Source: an uncultured Lachnospiraceae bacterium (GTDB lineage: Bacteria; Bacillota; Clostridia; Lachnospirales; Lachnospiraceae). From it: a DNA stretch of 19,006 bases. Below the pieces are notes generated by a model, which was not told the DNA's origin, made no database searches, and worked only from the letters and a program-made list of their open reading frames with translations. Shown here piece after piece: positions 8,247-15,032 of the stretch; the stretch's first letter is position 1; the number at the start of each line of letters is the position of its first letter. Position numbers and translations under genes: made by a program. Location: assembly GCA_958428365.1 (NCBI GenBank), contig CAUAFT010000022.1, positions 1-19,006 of the forward strand, written 5' to 3'.

Positions 8247-8768
8247 ATGCGGGATATTCTGTTACTGGTGCCGGTACTGGTGATGTTTATTTTCGGCTGG
8301 TTTTTTATGAAAAAACTGGATGTTTTTCTGGATGAAAACCAAAAAGCACAGGAGGGACAGCCAGAAAAAGGAGAGAATGCTTTAAGGATCGGTTTTGCAA
8401 ATCCACTTGTTGCTGATGGCATTTCCGATATTCTGGAACAGTTTTCCAGACAATATCCTGAGTATTCCGTATTCCTGTTTCAGGGTGATGTGGAGGAGCT
8501 ATTAAAAAAATTGGCGTTTCATAAACTGGACATTATTTTTTTACCGGAGCAGGTTGATATTCCGACGGATAAGGATTATAACAGAAGGAAAGTGATATTG
8601 GCATCCACTCCTGTGATCATGAAATATGGAGGACTGCCGATAGAGCCGATAGCCCATGAAAATATTTTGCAAAATATTGTGTGGATGGAGCAAAATAAAG
8701 TGTCTGTTGTGGAATACTTTATAAAATGTATGGAGGATGGGAAGCCCTGCATAAATCAAAGCAGGTAA
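8247..8768 (+). CDS. Membrane-anchored protein resembling a LysR-type effector-binding domain
   Basis: A 173-residue protein with one N-terminal membrane helix (about residues 2-21, then MKKLD) and a soluble domain starting near residue 49 with LRIGFANPLVADGISDILEQ. That pattern (short strand, then a helix 'ILEQFSRQYPEYSVFLFQGD' and 'LLKKLAFHKLDIIFLP') resembles the first lobe of a LysR/type-2 periplasmic-binding fold, but there is no DNA-binding helix-turn-helix and the domain seems shorter than a full two-lobe one. The start at 8247 has a strong GGAGGTGAGG site. It sits between ktrA and kdpD on the same strand, so it could sense a ligand for potassium control; that is speculation. The anchor suggests a membrane-tethered, probably extracytoplasmic domain. 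Confidence 0.6.
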   Translation: MRDILLLVPVLVMFIFGWFFMKKLDVFLDENQKAQEGQPEKGENALRIGFANPLVADGISDILEQFSRQYPEYSVFLFQGDVEELLKKLAFHKLDIIFLPEQVDIPTDKDYNRRKVILASTPVIMKYGGLPIEPIAHENILQNIVWMEQNKVSVVEYFIKCMEDGKPCINQSR

Positions 8769-8821
8769 ATTTGCAGGGGAGGGTATTATGAAACAGAATG
8801 GTAGAGATGGGAGGGAATTAG

Positions 8822-11509
8822 ATGGAATTGCCAAGACAGGATCCGGATGAGTTATTGCGTGCGATTCATAACGATCTATCAGATACATCAAAAGGAAAAT
8901 TGAAGATTTTTTTTGGCTATGCTGCAGGCGTAGGGAAAACCTATGCGATGCTAGAGGCGGCTCATCAGGCGAAAAAACAGGGCGTTGATGTTGTGGCGGG
9001 ATATATTGAACCCCACGCCCGTCCGCAGACAGCCGCTCTGGTAGACGGTCTGGAACAGCTTCCTGTAAAACAGGTTTCCTATGAAGGAATGATGCTGCGG
9101 GAATTTGATCTTGACGCTGCCCTGGGCAGAAAGCCGCAGTTGATTCTTGTAGATGAGTTTGCACATACAAATGCGCAAGGGAGCCGTCATGCAAAACGCT
9201 ATCAGGATGTTCAGGAACTGTTAAGCGCAGGGATCGATGTGTATACGACTGTGAACGTTCAACATATTGAAAGCCTGAACGATACGGTAGGCTCCATTAC
9301 CGGGATCCTGGTCAGAGAGCGTATTCCGGATTCTCTGTTTGATGAGGCGGATCAGGTAGAACTGGTGGATATTGAACCGGCGGAGCTGCTTATGCGGATG
9401 TCGGATGGGAATATTTACCGGGAAGATCAGGCGAAACGTGCGGCGGCCAATTTTTTTACCATCGAAAACCTGACCGCCTTGCGGGAGATTGCCCTGCGCC
9501 GCTGTGCTGACCGGGTGAATCTGCTGACGGAGAGCGCCAGGATTCAGAGCCGGAGCGATTACCATACAGATGAGCATATACTGGTATGTCTTTCTTCTTC
9601 ACCGTCCAATGCCAAAATTATCCGTACGGCGGCAAGAATGGCACGGGCATTTAAGGGGAGCTTTACGGCTCTTTTCGTAGAAACACCGGGTACGGCAGCC
9701 ATGAACGAGGCAGATAAAAAACGTCTTCGGCAAAACATAAGGCTTGCGGGGCAGCTTGGAGCGGTCATTGAAACTACTTATGGCGATGATGTGTCTTATC
9801 AGATCGCAGAGTTTGCAAGGCTTTCCGGTATTTCCAAAATTGTGATCGGGCAAAGCACGGTAACAAGAAAAAGTATATTCAGCAAGCCGACTTTAACGGA
9901 ACGGTTGATTGCCACAGCTCCCAACTTGGATATTCATGTGATTCCGGATGCCGAGGCATCTGAATATCGTCCCGCGAAAAAAAGAATCCCGAAGGCGATG
10001 CCGGTACGGGATATTGGAAAGAGTATTCTGGTTCTTTTGACCACAACCCTGATCGGCTATGCGTTCTATGCCCTGGGATTTACGGAAGCGAATATTATAG
10101 CGGTCTATATCTTCGGAGTCCTTGTGACATCCATTATTACAACAAACCGGTTGTGCAGCCTTGTAGCTTCCATTGTGAGTGTGTTGGTATTTAATTTCTT
10201 TTTTACCATTCCTCGCTTTACATTTCATTTTAATGACCCGGATTATTGGGTTACCTTTCCCATCATGTTCATGGTGGTATTTTTGAGCGGCTCTCTGGCA
10301 ACAAAACTAAAAGAAAATGCAAGGCAGTCTGCCCAGGCGGCGTTTCGAACCAAGATCTTGTTGGAAACAAATCAGCTTCTGCAAAAGGAGGCGGATGAAA
10401 ATGCGATTTTGCGGGTTACTGCCGGGCAGCTCACAAAGCTGTTGAAACGGGATATTGTGATCTATCCTTCAGCTGAAGAGGAATTGGGGGATCCCAGTGT
10501 CTATCAGGTGGAGGACGGTGAGAAGTCTGAACTGGTCACGAAAAATGAAAAAGCAGTTGCTCAGTGGGTATTCAGAAACAATAAGCATGCAGGAGCTACT
10601 ACCGATACCCTTGCAAATGCAAGGTGTCTGTATCTTGCCATCCGGTCAGGCAGCAGAGTGTACGGAGTGGTCGGGATCCGTATGGACGAAATTCCGTTAG
10701 ATTCCTCCCGAAATAGTGTTATGTTGTCTATTCTGGGAGAATGCGCTCTGGCGTTGGAAAATATGAAAAATGCCAGAGAAAAAGAAGAAACAGCGGTTCT
10801 GGCAAAGAATGAACAGCTTCGGGCAAATCTGCTTCGCGCTATTTCCCATGACCTAAGGACGCCCTTAACTTCTATATCGGGGAGCGCCGGGAATCTGATG
10901 GCGAATTATCAGAAAATGGATGATGCCACACGGGTACAGACCTTTACGGATATTTATGATGATTCCATGTGGCTGATTAATCTGGTGGAAAATCTGCTGG
11001 CGGTTACCAGGATAGAGGGAGGACAGGTAAATCTGAATCGGTCTGTGGAACTGATGGATGAGGTGGTTGCAGAAGCAATGCGGCATATCAACCGGAAGCG
11101 CAGCGAGCATACCATCCGTATCCGACCCTCTCAGGAGCTTCTGCTGGCAAATATTGATGCAAAGCTGATCGTACAGGTCATCATCAATCTGGTGGATAAC
11201 GCCATTAAATATACGCCGTCCGGTTCCGAGATAGAGATTGGTATGAAAACAGAAGGAAAATGGATTTCGGTATCTGTTTCCGATAATGGACCGGGAATAC
11301 CGAATGAACAAAAACCACATGTTTTTGATATGTTTTACAGCGGGGCAAATAAGATCGGGGACAGCCGCAGGAGTTTGGGACTGGGGTTGTCTCTGTGCAA
11401 GTCCATTGTTACAGCCCATGGCGGGGAGATTTCCGTATCGGACAATCTGCCGTCAGGTACTATTTTTACATTTACATTACCATCAGGGGAGGTGGAACTG
11501 CGTGAATAA
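8822..11509 (+). CDS. kdpD: Osmosensitive potassium-channel sensor histidine kinase KdpD
   Basis: An 895-residue sensor kinase controlling kdp transcription. The N-terminal KdpD domain has Walker A GYAAGVGKT (residues 32-40) and Walker B around Asp111-Glu112 (LILVDEFAHTN). A universal-stress-protein domain (about 250-375) carries SSS (258-260), twenty residues, then FTALF (281-285), close to the SXS-X20-FTAXY signature known for c-di-AMP binding in staphylococcal KdpD. Four membrane helices (about 400-495) are followed by a GAF-like region, the HisKA box with His676 (AISHDLRTPLTS) and an ATPase domain (IINLVDNAIKYTP, DNGPGIP, GLGLSL). The start at 8822 has GGGAGG 7 nt upstream. It overlaps kdpE by 8 bp. 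Confidence 0.96.
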   Translation: MELPRQDPDELLRAIHNDLSDTSKGKLKIFFGYAAGVGKTYAMLEAAHQAKKQGVDVVAGYIEPHARPQTAALVDGLEQLPVKQVSYEGMMLREFDLDAALGRKPQLILVDEFAHTNAQGSRHAKRYQDVQELLSAGIDVYTTVNVQHIESLNDTVGSITGILVRERIPDSLFDEADQVELVDIEPAELLMRMSDGNIYREDQAKRAAANFFTIENLTALREIALRRCADRVNLLTESARIQSRSDYHTDEHILVCLSSSPSNAKIIRTAARMARAFKGSFTALFVETPGTAAMNEADKKRLRQNIRLAGQLGAVIETTYGDDVSYQIAEFARLSGISKIVIGQSTVTRKSIFSKPTLTERLIATAPNLDIHVIPDAEASEYRPAKKRIPKAMPVRDIGKSILVLLTTTLIGYAFYALGFTEANIIAVYIFGVLVTSIITTNRLCSLVASIVSVLVFNFFFTIPRFTFHFNDPDYWVTFPIMFMVVFLSGSLATKLKENARQSAQAAFRTKILLETNQLLQKEADENAILRVTAGQLTKLLKRDIVIYPSAEEELGDPSVYQVEDGEKSELVTKNEKAVAQWVFRNNKHAGATTDTLANARCLYLAIRSGSRVYGVVGIRMDEIPLDSSRNSVMLSILGECALALENMKNAREKEETAVLAKNEQLRANLLRAISHDLRTPLTSISGSAGNLMANYQKMDDATRVQTFTDIYDDSMWLINLVENLLAVTRIEGGQVNLNRSVELMDEVVAEAMRHINRKRSEHTIRIRPSQELLLANIDAKLIVQVIINLVDNAIKYTPSGSEIEIGMKTEGKWISVSVSDNGPGIPNEQKPHVFDMFYSGANKIGDSRRSLGLGLSLCKSIVTAHGGEISVSDNLPSGTIFTFTLPSGEVELRE

Positions 11510-12203
11510 ACCTTTGATCTTGGTTGTGGAGGATGATCTTCCGGTACGCAACCTGATTACGACGACACTAAAAACCAATGATTACCGTTATCTGTCGGCG
11601 CCAAATGGAAAGACGGCGATTTTGGAAGCGTCTTCTCATAATCCGGATATTATCCTGTTAGATCTGGGACTGCCGGACATGGATGGAGTGGAGGTCATTC
11701 GGAATATCCGTTCATGGTCGAATCTGCCGATCATTGTCATCAGCGCCAGAAGCGAGGACAATGATAAGATTGAAGCATTGGATGCTGGGGCGGATGATTA
11801 TCTGACAAAGCCTTTTTCTGTAGAAGAGTTGCTGGCGAGGCTTCGGGTGACCCAGCGCAGGCTTTCCTTTATGACGGCTGAGATGCTGGCGGCAAGTTCC
11901 GTATTTGTGAATGGAGGACTTCGTGTGGATTATGCGGGCGGATGTGCTTATTTAAATGACCAGGAACTGCATTTGACGCCGATTGAATACAAACTCCTTT
12001 GTCTGCTTTCTAAAAATGTGGGTAAGGTGCTGACGCATACTTTTATTACACAGCATATTTGGGGAAGAAGCTGGGATAATGATGTTGCTTCCCTGCGTGT
12101 TTTTATGGCAACCCTTCGGAAAAAGCTGGAGCCGGAGGCGGATTCGCCGCAGTACATTCAGACACATATTGGGGTGGGGTATCGGATGATGAAAGTGGAG
12201 TAA
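11502..12203 (+). CDS. kdpE: KdpE, OmpR-family response regulator of kdp
   Basis: A 233-residue response regulator starting at GTG 11502, which overlaps the end of kdpD by 8 bp and has GGGGAGG about 9 nt upstream; the longer open frame reaching back to 11286 is an out-of-frame shadow of kdpD. The receiver domain has the acidic pair in VEDD, phospho-acceptor Asp54 in DIILLDLGLPDMDG and the conserved Lys103 in DDYLTKPFS. The C-terminal winged helix holds LTPIEYKLLCLLSKN and the recognition-helix/wing region VASLRVFMATLRKKLE with a GVGYRM end. The partner of KdpD, it should activate kdp and, if the shared sites are operators, also ktrB. It is the last gene of the island. Confidence 0.96.
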   Translation: MNKPLILVVEDDLPVRNLITTTLKTNDYRYLSAPNGKTAILEASSHNPDIILLDLGLPDMDGVEVIRNIRSWSNLPIIVISARSEDNDKIEALDAGADDYLTKPFSVEELLARLRVTQRRLSFMTAEMLAASSVFVNGGLRVDYAGGCAYLNDQELHLTPIEYKLLCLLSKNVGKVLTHTFITQHIWGRSWDNDVASLRVFMATLRKKLEPEADSPQYIQTHIGVGYRMMKVE

Positions 12204-12289
12204 TCTGTTTGTTTAAGAAATTGGCATTTGTTTGGTTTTTGGATAATGCTTTCTATGGGAGAATAAGATAAATGATGTGTGTATTATGA

Positions 12290-12802
12290 CCATCTCGAAC
12301 TGAGGTTGATGAGAATAAATACACATTTATAAGTGAAATTCAAGAAGCTTTTTAAAAAGCTTATGAGGAAGAGTTTGGAGAATTTGAAAAAACAATTCTT
12401 CCAATGAAAGATATTGAAGAATCATTTGAAGCGAAAGGTTCTGAAGCCTATATTGTAGAAATTGATGGTGTAAGAGTCGGTGGTACAATAATAGTAATAG
12501 ATGATGAAACTGGGTACAATTCACTCCATCTTTTATATGTGAAGTCAGGCTCACAAGATGCTGGAAATGGGTTTAAGATATGGAAAGCAATCGAAGAGTT
12601 ACATCCTGAGACAAAGATATGGGAAACGCATACACCGTATTATGATAAACGAAACATTCATTTTTATGTAAATCGTTGTGGCTTCAAGATTGTAGAATTT
12701 TTTAATCCAAAGCATAAAGATCCGCATCAAACAAGTGATACTGCTGGAAATATTCCGGTAGAAAACAATTACTTTTTTAGATTTGAAAAAGAAATGAAGT
12801 AA
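12290..12802 (+). pseudogene. GNAT-family N-acetyltransferase, broken by a stop codon
   Basis: From 12404 the frame encodes 132 residues with GNAT-like features: AYIVEIDGVRVGGTIIVID (strands 2-3), LHLLYVKSGSQDAGNGFKIWKAIEE (the acetyl-CoA binding segment; the usual Q/RxxGxG/A is degraded to SQDAGNG) and NIHFYVNRCGFKIVEFF (typical 'FY...GF' end). The same frame continues upstream as coding-like sequence (EVDENKYTFISEIQEAF, then KAYEEEFGEFEKTILP), interrupted by TAA at 12353-12355, and no start codon with a ribosome-binding site is found for the upstream part. ATG 12404 also lacks such a site. I infer a full-length gene of about 170 residues killed by a nonsense change. It starts the AT-rich accessory region after kdpE. 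Confidence 0.7.
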
Positions 12803-12830
12803 ATAATGTATAGTTGGTTGAAATTACAGG

Positions 12831-12862
12831 GGCAGCGGTTTTGAGACGCTGCCTTTATTCTT
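12831..12862 (+). terminator. Terminator-like hairpin after the GNAT pseudogene
   Basis: GGCAGCG (12831-12837) pairs with CGCTGCC (12847-12853) around a 9-nt loop, followed by TTTATTCTTC. The stem is strong; the T tract is interrupted, so efficiency is uncertain. Confidence 0.6.
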
Positions 12863-12898
12863 CACATTCTCTACTCACCCCCCTCAAGGGTACTTCTA

Positions 12899-13327
12899 AT
12901 GAGTGACGAAGTGTACAAAGCGTTCAAGCATGTCATTTTCAGCAGAAAAAAGCCAAAGGTAGAACAAAATGGGGTCAGCCGTTTTTTTCTGTTCTTGGAT
13001 GATAGGGGAAAGCCAATGTTAGCGTATCGGTGGGAGAAAAAATTTCAGCGTTCTGTTGAGAAATATAATAAAATTTATAAGGTGGAACTTCTAAAGATTA
13101 CGCCCCACATATGCGGATATACTTATTGTACAAACATGGCGAAGTCGGGAATACTCATAAAAACATTACAATACCTCATGGGACATTCTGACATCAGCGT
13201 TACAATGAATGTGTATACACATTTAAAATTAACAGTCGCAAAGGACGAATTGGAAAAGCTAAAAGTGAGAGAGCAGGTAAAAAAGAGATGGCATTGGTGG
13301 ATATGGAATATGCCAAGCGAGAATTAA
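12899..13327 (+). pseudogene. Tyrosine recombinase (Tn916/Tn1549-type integrase) remnant 1, C-terminal half
   Basis: A 142-residue fragment matching the C-terminal catalytic half of a conjugative-transposon integrase (intact members are about 400 residues): MSDEVYKAF, FLFLDDRGKPM, EKYNKIYKVELLKITPH, MAKSG, GHSDISVT and NVYTHLK. The core-binding domain and first catalytic Arg are absent. The HxxR box reads H70-I-C-G73-Y where the second remnant at 16236 has H-V-C-R-H, so the second catalytic Arg has become Gly; the nucleophile Tyr (NVYTHL) is kept. The protein cannot be active. No ribosome-binding site is seen before 12899, and similarity stops abruptly just upstream, suggesting a deletion or recombination junction near 12880. 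Confidence 0.85.
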
Positions 13328-13432
13328 AAGAGTAAGTGGAGTTTAGAAGCGGGAGATAAAAGTACACACTAGATGAATAATCTATTTTTGTCATCTCCAG
13401 TTCATCTTTAAGAAATTTATTCGAACATACGG

Positions 13433-13461
13433 TTGACAAATAATAGAAAAGGAAATATAAT
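13433..13461 (+). promoter_or_regulatory. Perfect consensus sigma-A promoter before the 311-aa gene
   Basis: TTGACA (13433-13438), a 17-bp spacer, then TATAAT (13456-13461): both hexamers are exact consensus. The predicted transcription start falls at about 13468, inside the CIRCE element that follows, which is the usual arrangement for HrcA repression. Confidence 0.9.
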
Positions 13462-13465
13462 ATTG

Positions 13466-13492
13466 TTAGCACTCGAAAATAATGAGTGCTAA
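13466..13492 (+). promoter_or_regulatory. CIRCE heat-shock operator (HrcA binding site)
   Basis: TTAGCACTC (13466-13474), a 9-nt spacer (GAAAATAAT) and GAGTGCTAA (13484-13492) match the CIRCE consensus at every position. CIRCE is the operator of the heat-shock repressor HrcA and normally precedes groESL or hrcA-dnaK. Here neither follows: the next gene is an uncharacterised 311-residue protein. Confidence 0.95.
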
Positions 13493-13504
13493 CAATTGAT
13501 TCCC

Positions 13505-13557
13505 GTTGAGTAATTAAAAGAGTATTACCGGGTAACAGAAATTTAATTATTATCAAC
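13505..13557 (+). other. Structured 5' leader of the CIRCE-controlled transcript
   Basis: GTTGA (13505-13509) plus TAATTA (13511-13516) can pair with TAATTA (13544-13549) plus TCAAC (13553-13557), enclosing the palindrome TTACCGGGTAA (13525-13535). It lies in the untranslated leader just after CIRCE. It may only be an RNA stabiliser; there is no T tract, so it is not an evident terminator. Confidence 0.35.
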
Positions 13558-13594
13558 GTTCATTTATAGATAAAAAAATTTGGAGGACAAAGAA

Positions 13595-13663
13595 ATGTTG
13601 AATCAAACAGAATTAATTATCAGAAAAAAATGGAGGTATTATATTGACGAAATTGATGGTTAA
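13595..13663 (+). CDS. Possible 22-residue leader peptide
   Basis: ATG at 13595 follows TTTGGAGGACAAAGAA, an excellent ribosome-binding site (GGAGG at 13581-13585, 9 nt away). The frame MLNQTELIIRKKWRYYIDEIDG ends at TAA 13661-13663. It runs past the TTG start (13644) of the 311-aa gene in another frame, so translation of the two could be coupled. It could also be the residue of the first gene originally transcribed from this promoter. No similarity recognised. Confidence 0.35.
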   Translation: MLNQTELIIRKKWRYYIDEIDG

Positions 13664-14579
13664 AGAAGAAAAACTGAATAAGGTACTATTTACAGAATAT
13701 TTTGGAGTGAATAGGGAACAGAAAGATTTAGAATTTGTAAATATTTATGTCAATGCAGATAAAAAATTTTTCCTAGACCCAGCTAAGTTACTTGATTTTG
13801 ATGATGCAATGAGCATTCAGATGAATAATGTTATTATAAAATATTTTGAAAAGCTCTTACAATTCATAAGAAAACAAGATGAATTTAATAGTTTGAAGTT
13901 ATTAAGTGAATTGAAAGAACCTAAAGAAATTCATTTAGGATATGCTACAAATGGGTATACTGGTAATGCAGTAGGTGGAATAAAGGGAGAAAAGATTTAT
14001 AGAAAATTGTCTGAGAGTAATGCTGTAAAGACAGGACTTCTAAAAGATTTGGAAGAAAGTGCATTATTGGTAGAGGGAATTAATAGGGATATTATTTCGG
14101 ACATGACGGTTATGATAACGAAGAAGTATTTGATAGAATTTACGCAGGCTCAATGTAAAAAATATCAAGTACCAATGAGTCAAGCCAAAGTAGGTAAGAT
14201 ATGGGATGAAAAGCAAGAATATTGGGTGGAAATAGAAGCAGAGTTACCTATTTATGATAATAAACCGATGATATTGGTTCCAAAGAAAATTGTAACAGAT
14301 AAATTGATGTTAGATAGTCAAGACTTTTATCGTAATGAGTTATTGAGCTTTGTACAAGATGAGTTAATGCGTGCTGATAGAAGTTTGATAATCGTGTTGA
14401 AAAATGGAAAGAGACGATGTGCAGTAACTAAAAAGCAATTGAAATCTGATAAGCAATATAGATACTCTAAAGAGTTAATATATAGGATTGTGCAAAAGCA
14501 TCCCGAGTTATTGCAAAGGTATCGACATCGAAAAAAGAATATATCGGAAGATATAGATGAAAAGCTAGAAGAAAATTAG
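13644..14579 (+). CDS. Uncharacterised 311-residue protein under a CIRCE promoter
   Basis: I do not recognise a named family. The protein is soluble and charged, with no membrane span or signal peptide. It opens with FTEYFGV and a strand-rich piece ending KKFFLDPAKLL, then helical MNNVIIKYFEKLLQFI, a glycine-rich LGYATNGYTGNAVGG, a core LLVEGINRDIISDMTVMI followed by LIEFTQAQCKKYQVPM, an ILVPKKIV strand, and a basic, acidic-tailed C-terminus (RYRHRKK, then EDIDEKLEEN). From memory, the 'FlDP ... LGY.. G.GG ... GI..D.iSDmt ... L.eFTq.qC..y.iP' pattern occurs in proteins of unknown function found in bacterial accessory regions; this is low-confidence recall. The TTG at 13644 is preferred since TGGAGG lies 7 nt upstream, while ATG 13656 is 19 nt away. 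AT-rich compared with kdp genes; terminator at 14591. Confidence 0.75.
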   Translation: MTKLMVKEEKLNKVLFTEYFGVNREQKDLEFVNIYVNADKKFFLDPAKLLDFDDAMSIQMNNVIIKYFEKLLQFIRKQDEFNSLKLLSELKEPKEIHLGYATNGYTGNAVGGIKGEKIYRKLSESNAVKTGLLKDLEESALLVEGINRDIISDMTVMITKKYLIEFTQAQCKKYQVPMSQAKVGKIWDEKQEYWVEIEAELPIYDNKPMILVPKKIVTDKLMLDSQDFYRNELLSFVQDELMRADRSLIIVLKNGKRRCAVTKKQLKSDKQYRYSKELIYRIVQKHPELLQRYRHRKKNISEDIDEKLEEN

Positions 14580-14590
14580 AACATATGGGT

Positions 14591-14632
14591 AGTATGCTAT
14601 TGGATACCCGGGATAGCATACTGCTTTTTTTA
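14591..14632 (+). terminator. Strong Rho-independent terminator after the 311-aa gene
   Basis: AGTATGCTAT (14591-14600) pairs perfectly with ATAGCATACT (14613-14622) around a 12-nt loop, then GC and seven T. It closes a monocistronic CIRCE-controlled transcript of about 1.15 kb. Confidence 0.9.
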
Positions 14633-14699
14633 TTTTGAAATAGGACGTAATAAGTGATAGTAAGTAAAAATGGATATCAAGTAGTGTTTAAGGGTAGGC

Positions 14700-14764
14700 G
14701 GTAGGAAAAAAGGCAGAGGTATAAGTGGTAAAAGATACCTCTGTTTGTACCTTTTTTGCCTACC
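14700..14764. repeat. Long bulged inverted repeat (possible structured RNA or MITE-like remnant)
   Basis: In the 453-bp gap after the terminator, the arms 14700-14722 and 14735-14764 pair in three blocks: GGTAGG/CCTACC, AAAAAAGG/CCTTTTTT and CAGAGGTAT/ATACCTCTG, 23 base pairs in all. They are interrupted by a single bulged G (14758) and a 6-nt bulge (TTTGTA, 14744-14749), with a 12-nt loop. No T tract follows on the plus strand. Its nature is unknown. Confidence 0.6.
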
Positions 14765-14876
14765 AAGATAGGGTGAAATATGATAAGATATACCATGATA
14801 GGGATCTAAGGGAAAATGCTTGGAACCCGAGAAAAGGAAAATCGAGGTTATACTAAGATATGCGAGATAAAATAGA

Positions 14877-14922
14877 AATCCTCATGGTTTGCCACGGCAG
14901 GAGGTGGCAGTTTGATGGGATT
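14877..14922. repeat. Second inverted repeat in the same gap
   Basis: AATCCTCAT (14877-14885) pairs with ATGGGATT (14915-14922) with one bulged T, and inside it GCCAC (14891-14895) pairs with GTGGC (14904-14908) around an 8-nt loop. Between 14640 and 15010 I see no coding sequence; a weak TTTACA/TATGAT pair (14974 and 15000, 20-bp spacer) might drive the next gene. Confidence 0.4.
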
Positions 14923-15032
14923 CCTCTGATTTAGGTGGATTATGAGATTAGGTGGTCAATTTTTTACAACCGATTTACAATGTTTGAAAGATGTTCCGAT
15001 ATGATAAAATGTATTATAAAGAGGTGACTTAA

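Noticed and set aside
8541..9194. A 217-codon minus-strand open frame across the ktr-kdpD junction, and other long minus-strand frames opposite kdpA, kdpB and kdpD
   Set aside because: They lie antisense to well-supported genes, have no matching family motifs or ribosome-binding sites, and show the low-complexity composition expected of shadows of coding DNA.
12345..12362. Palindrome AAGCTTTTTAAAAAGCTT as a terminator for kdpE
   Set aside because: It has no loop or GC stem and lies inside the coding frame of the GNAT pseudogene.
13353..13399. Imperfect inverted repeat GGAGAT...ATCTCC after integrase remnant 1
   Set aside because: Pairing is broken by large internal loops and no T tract follows; too weak to call as a terminator or attachment site.
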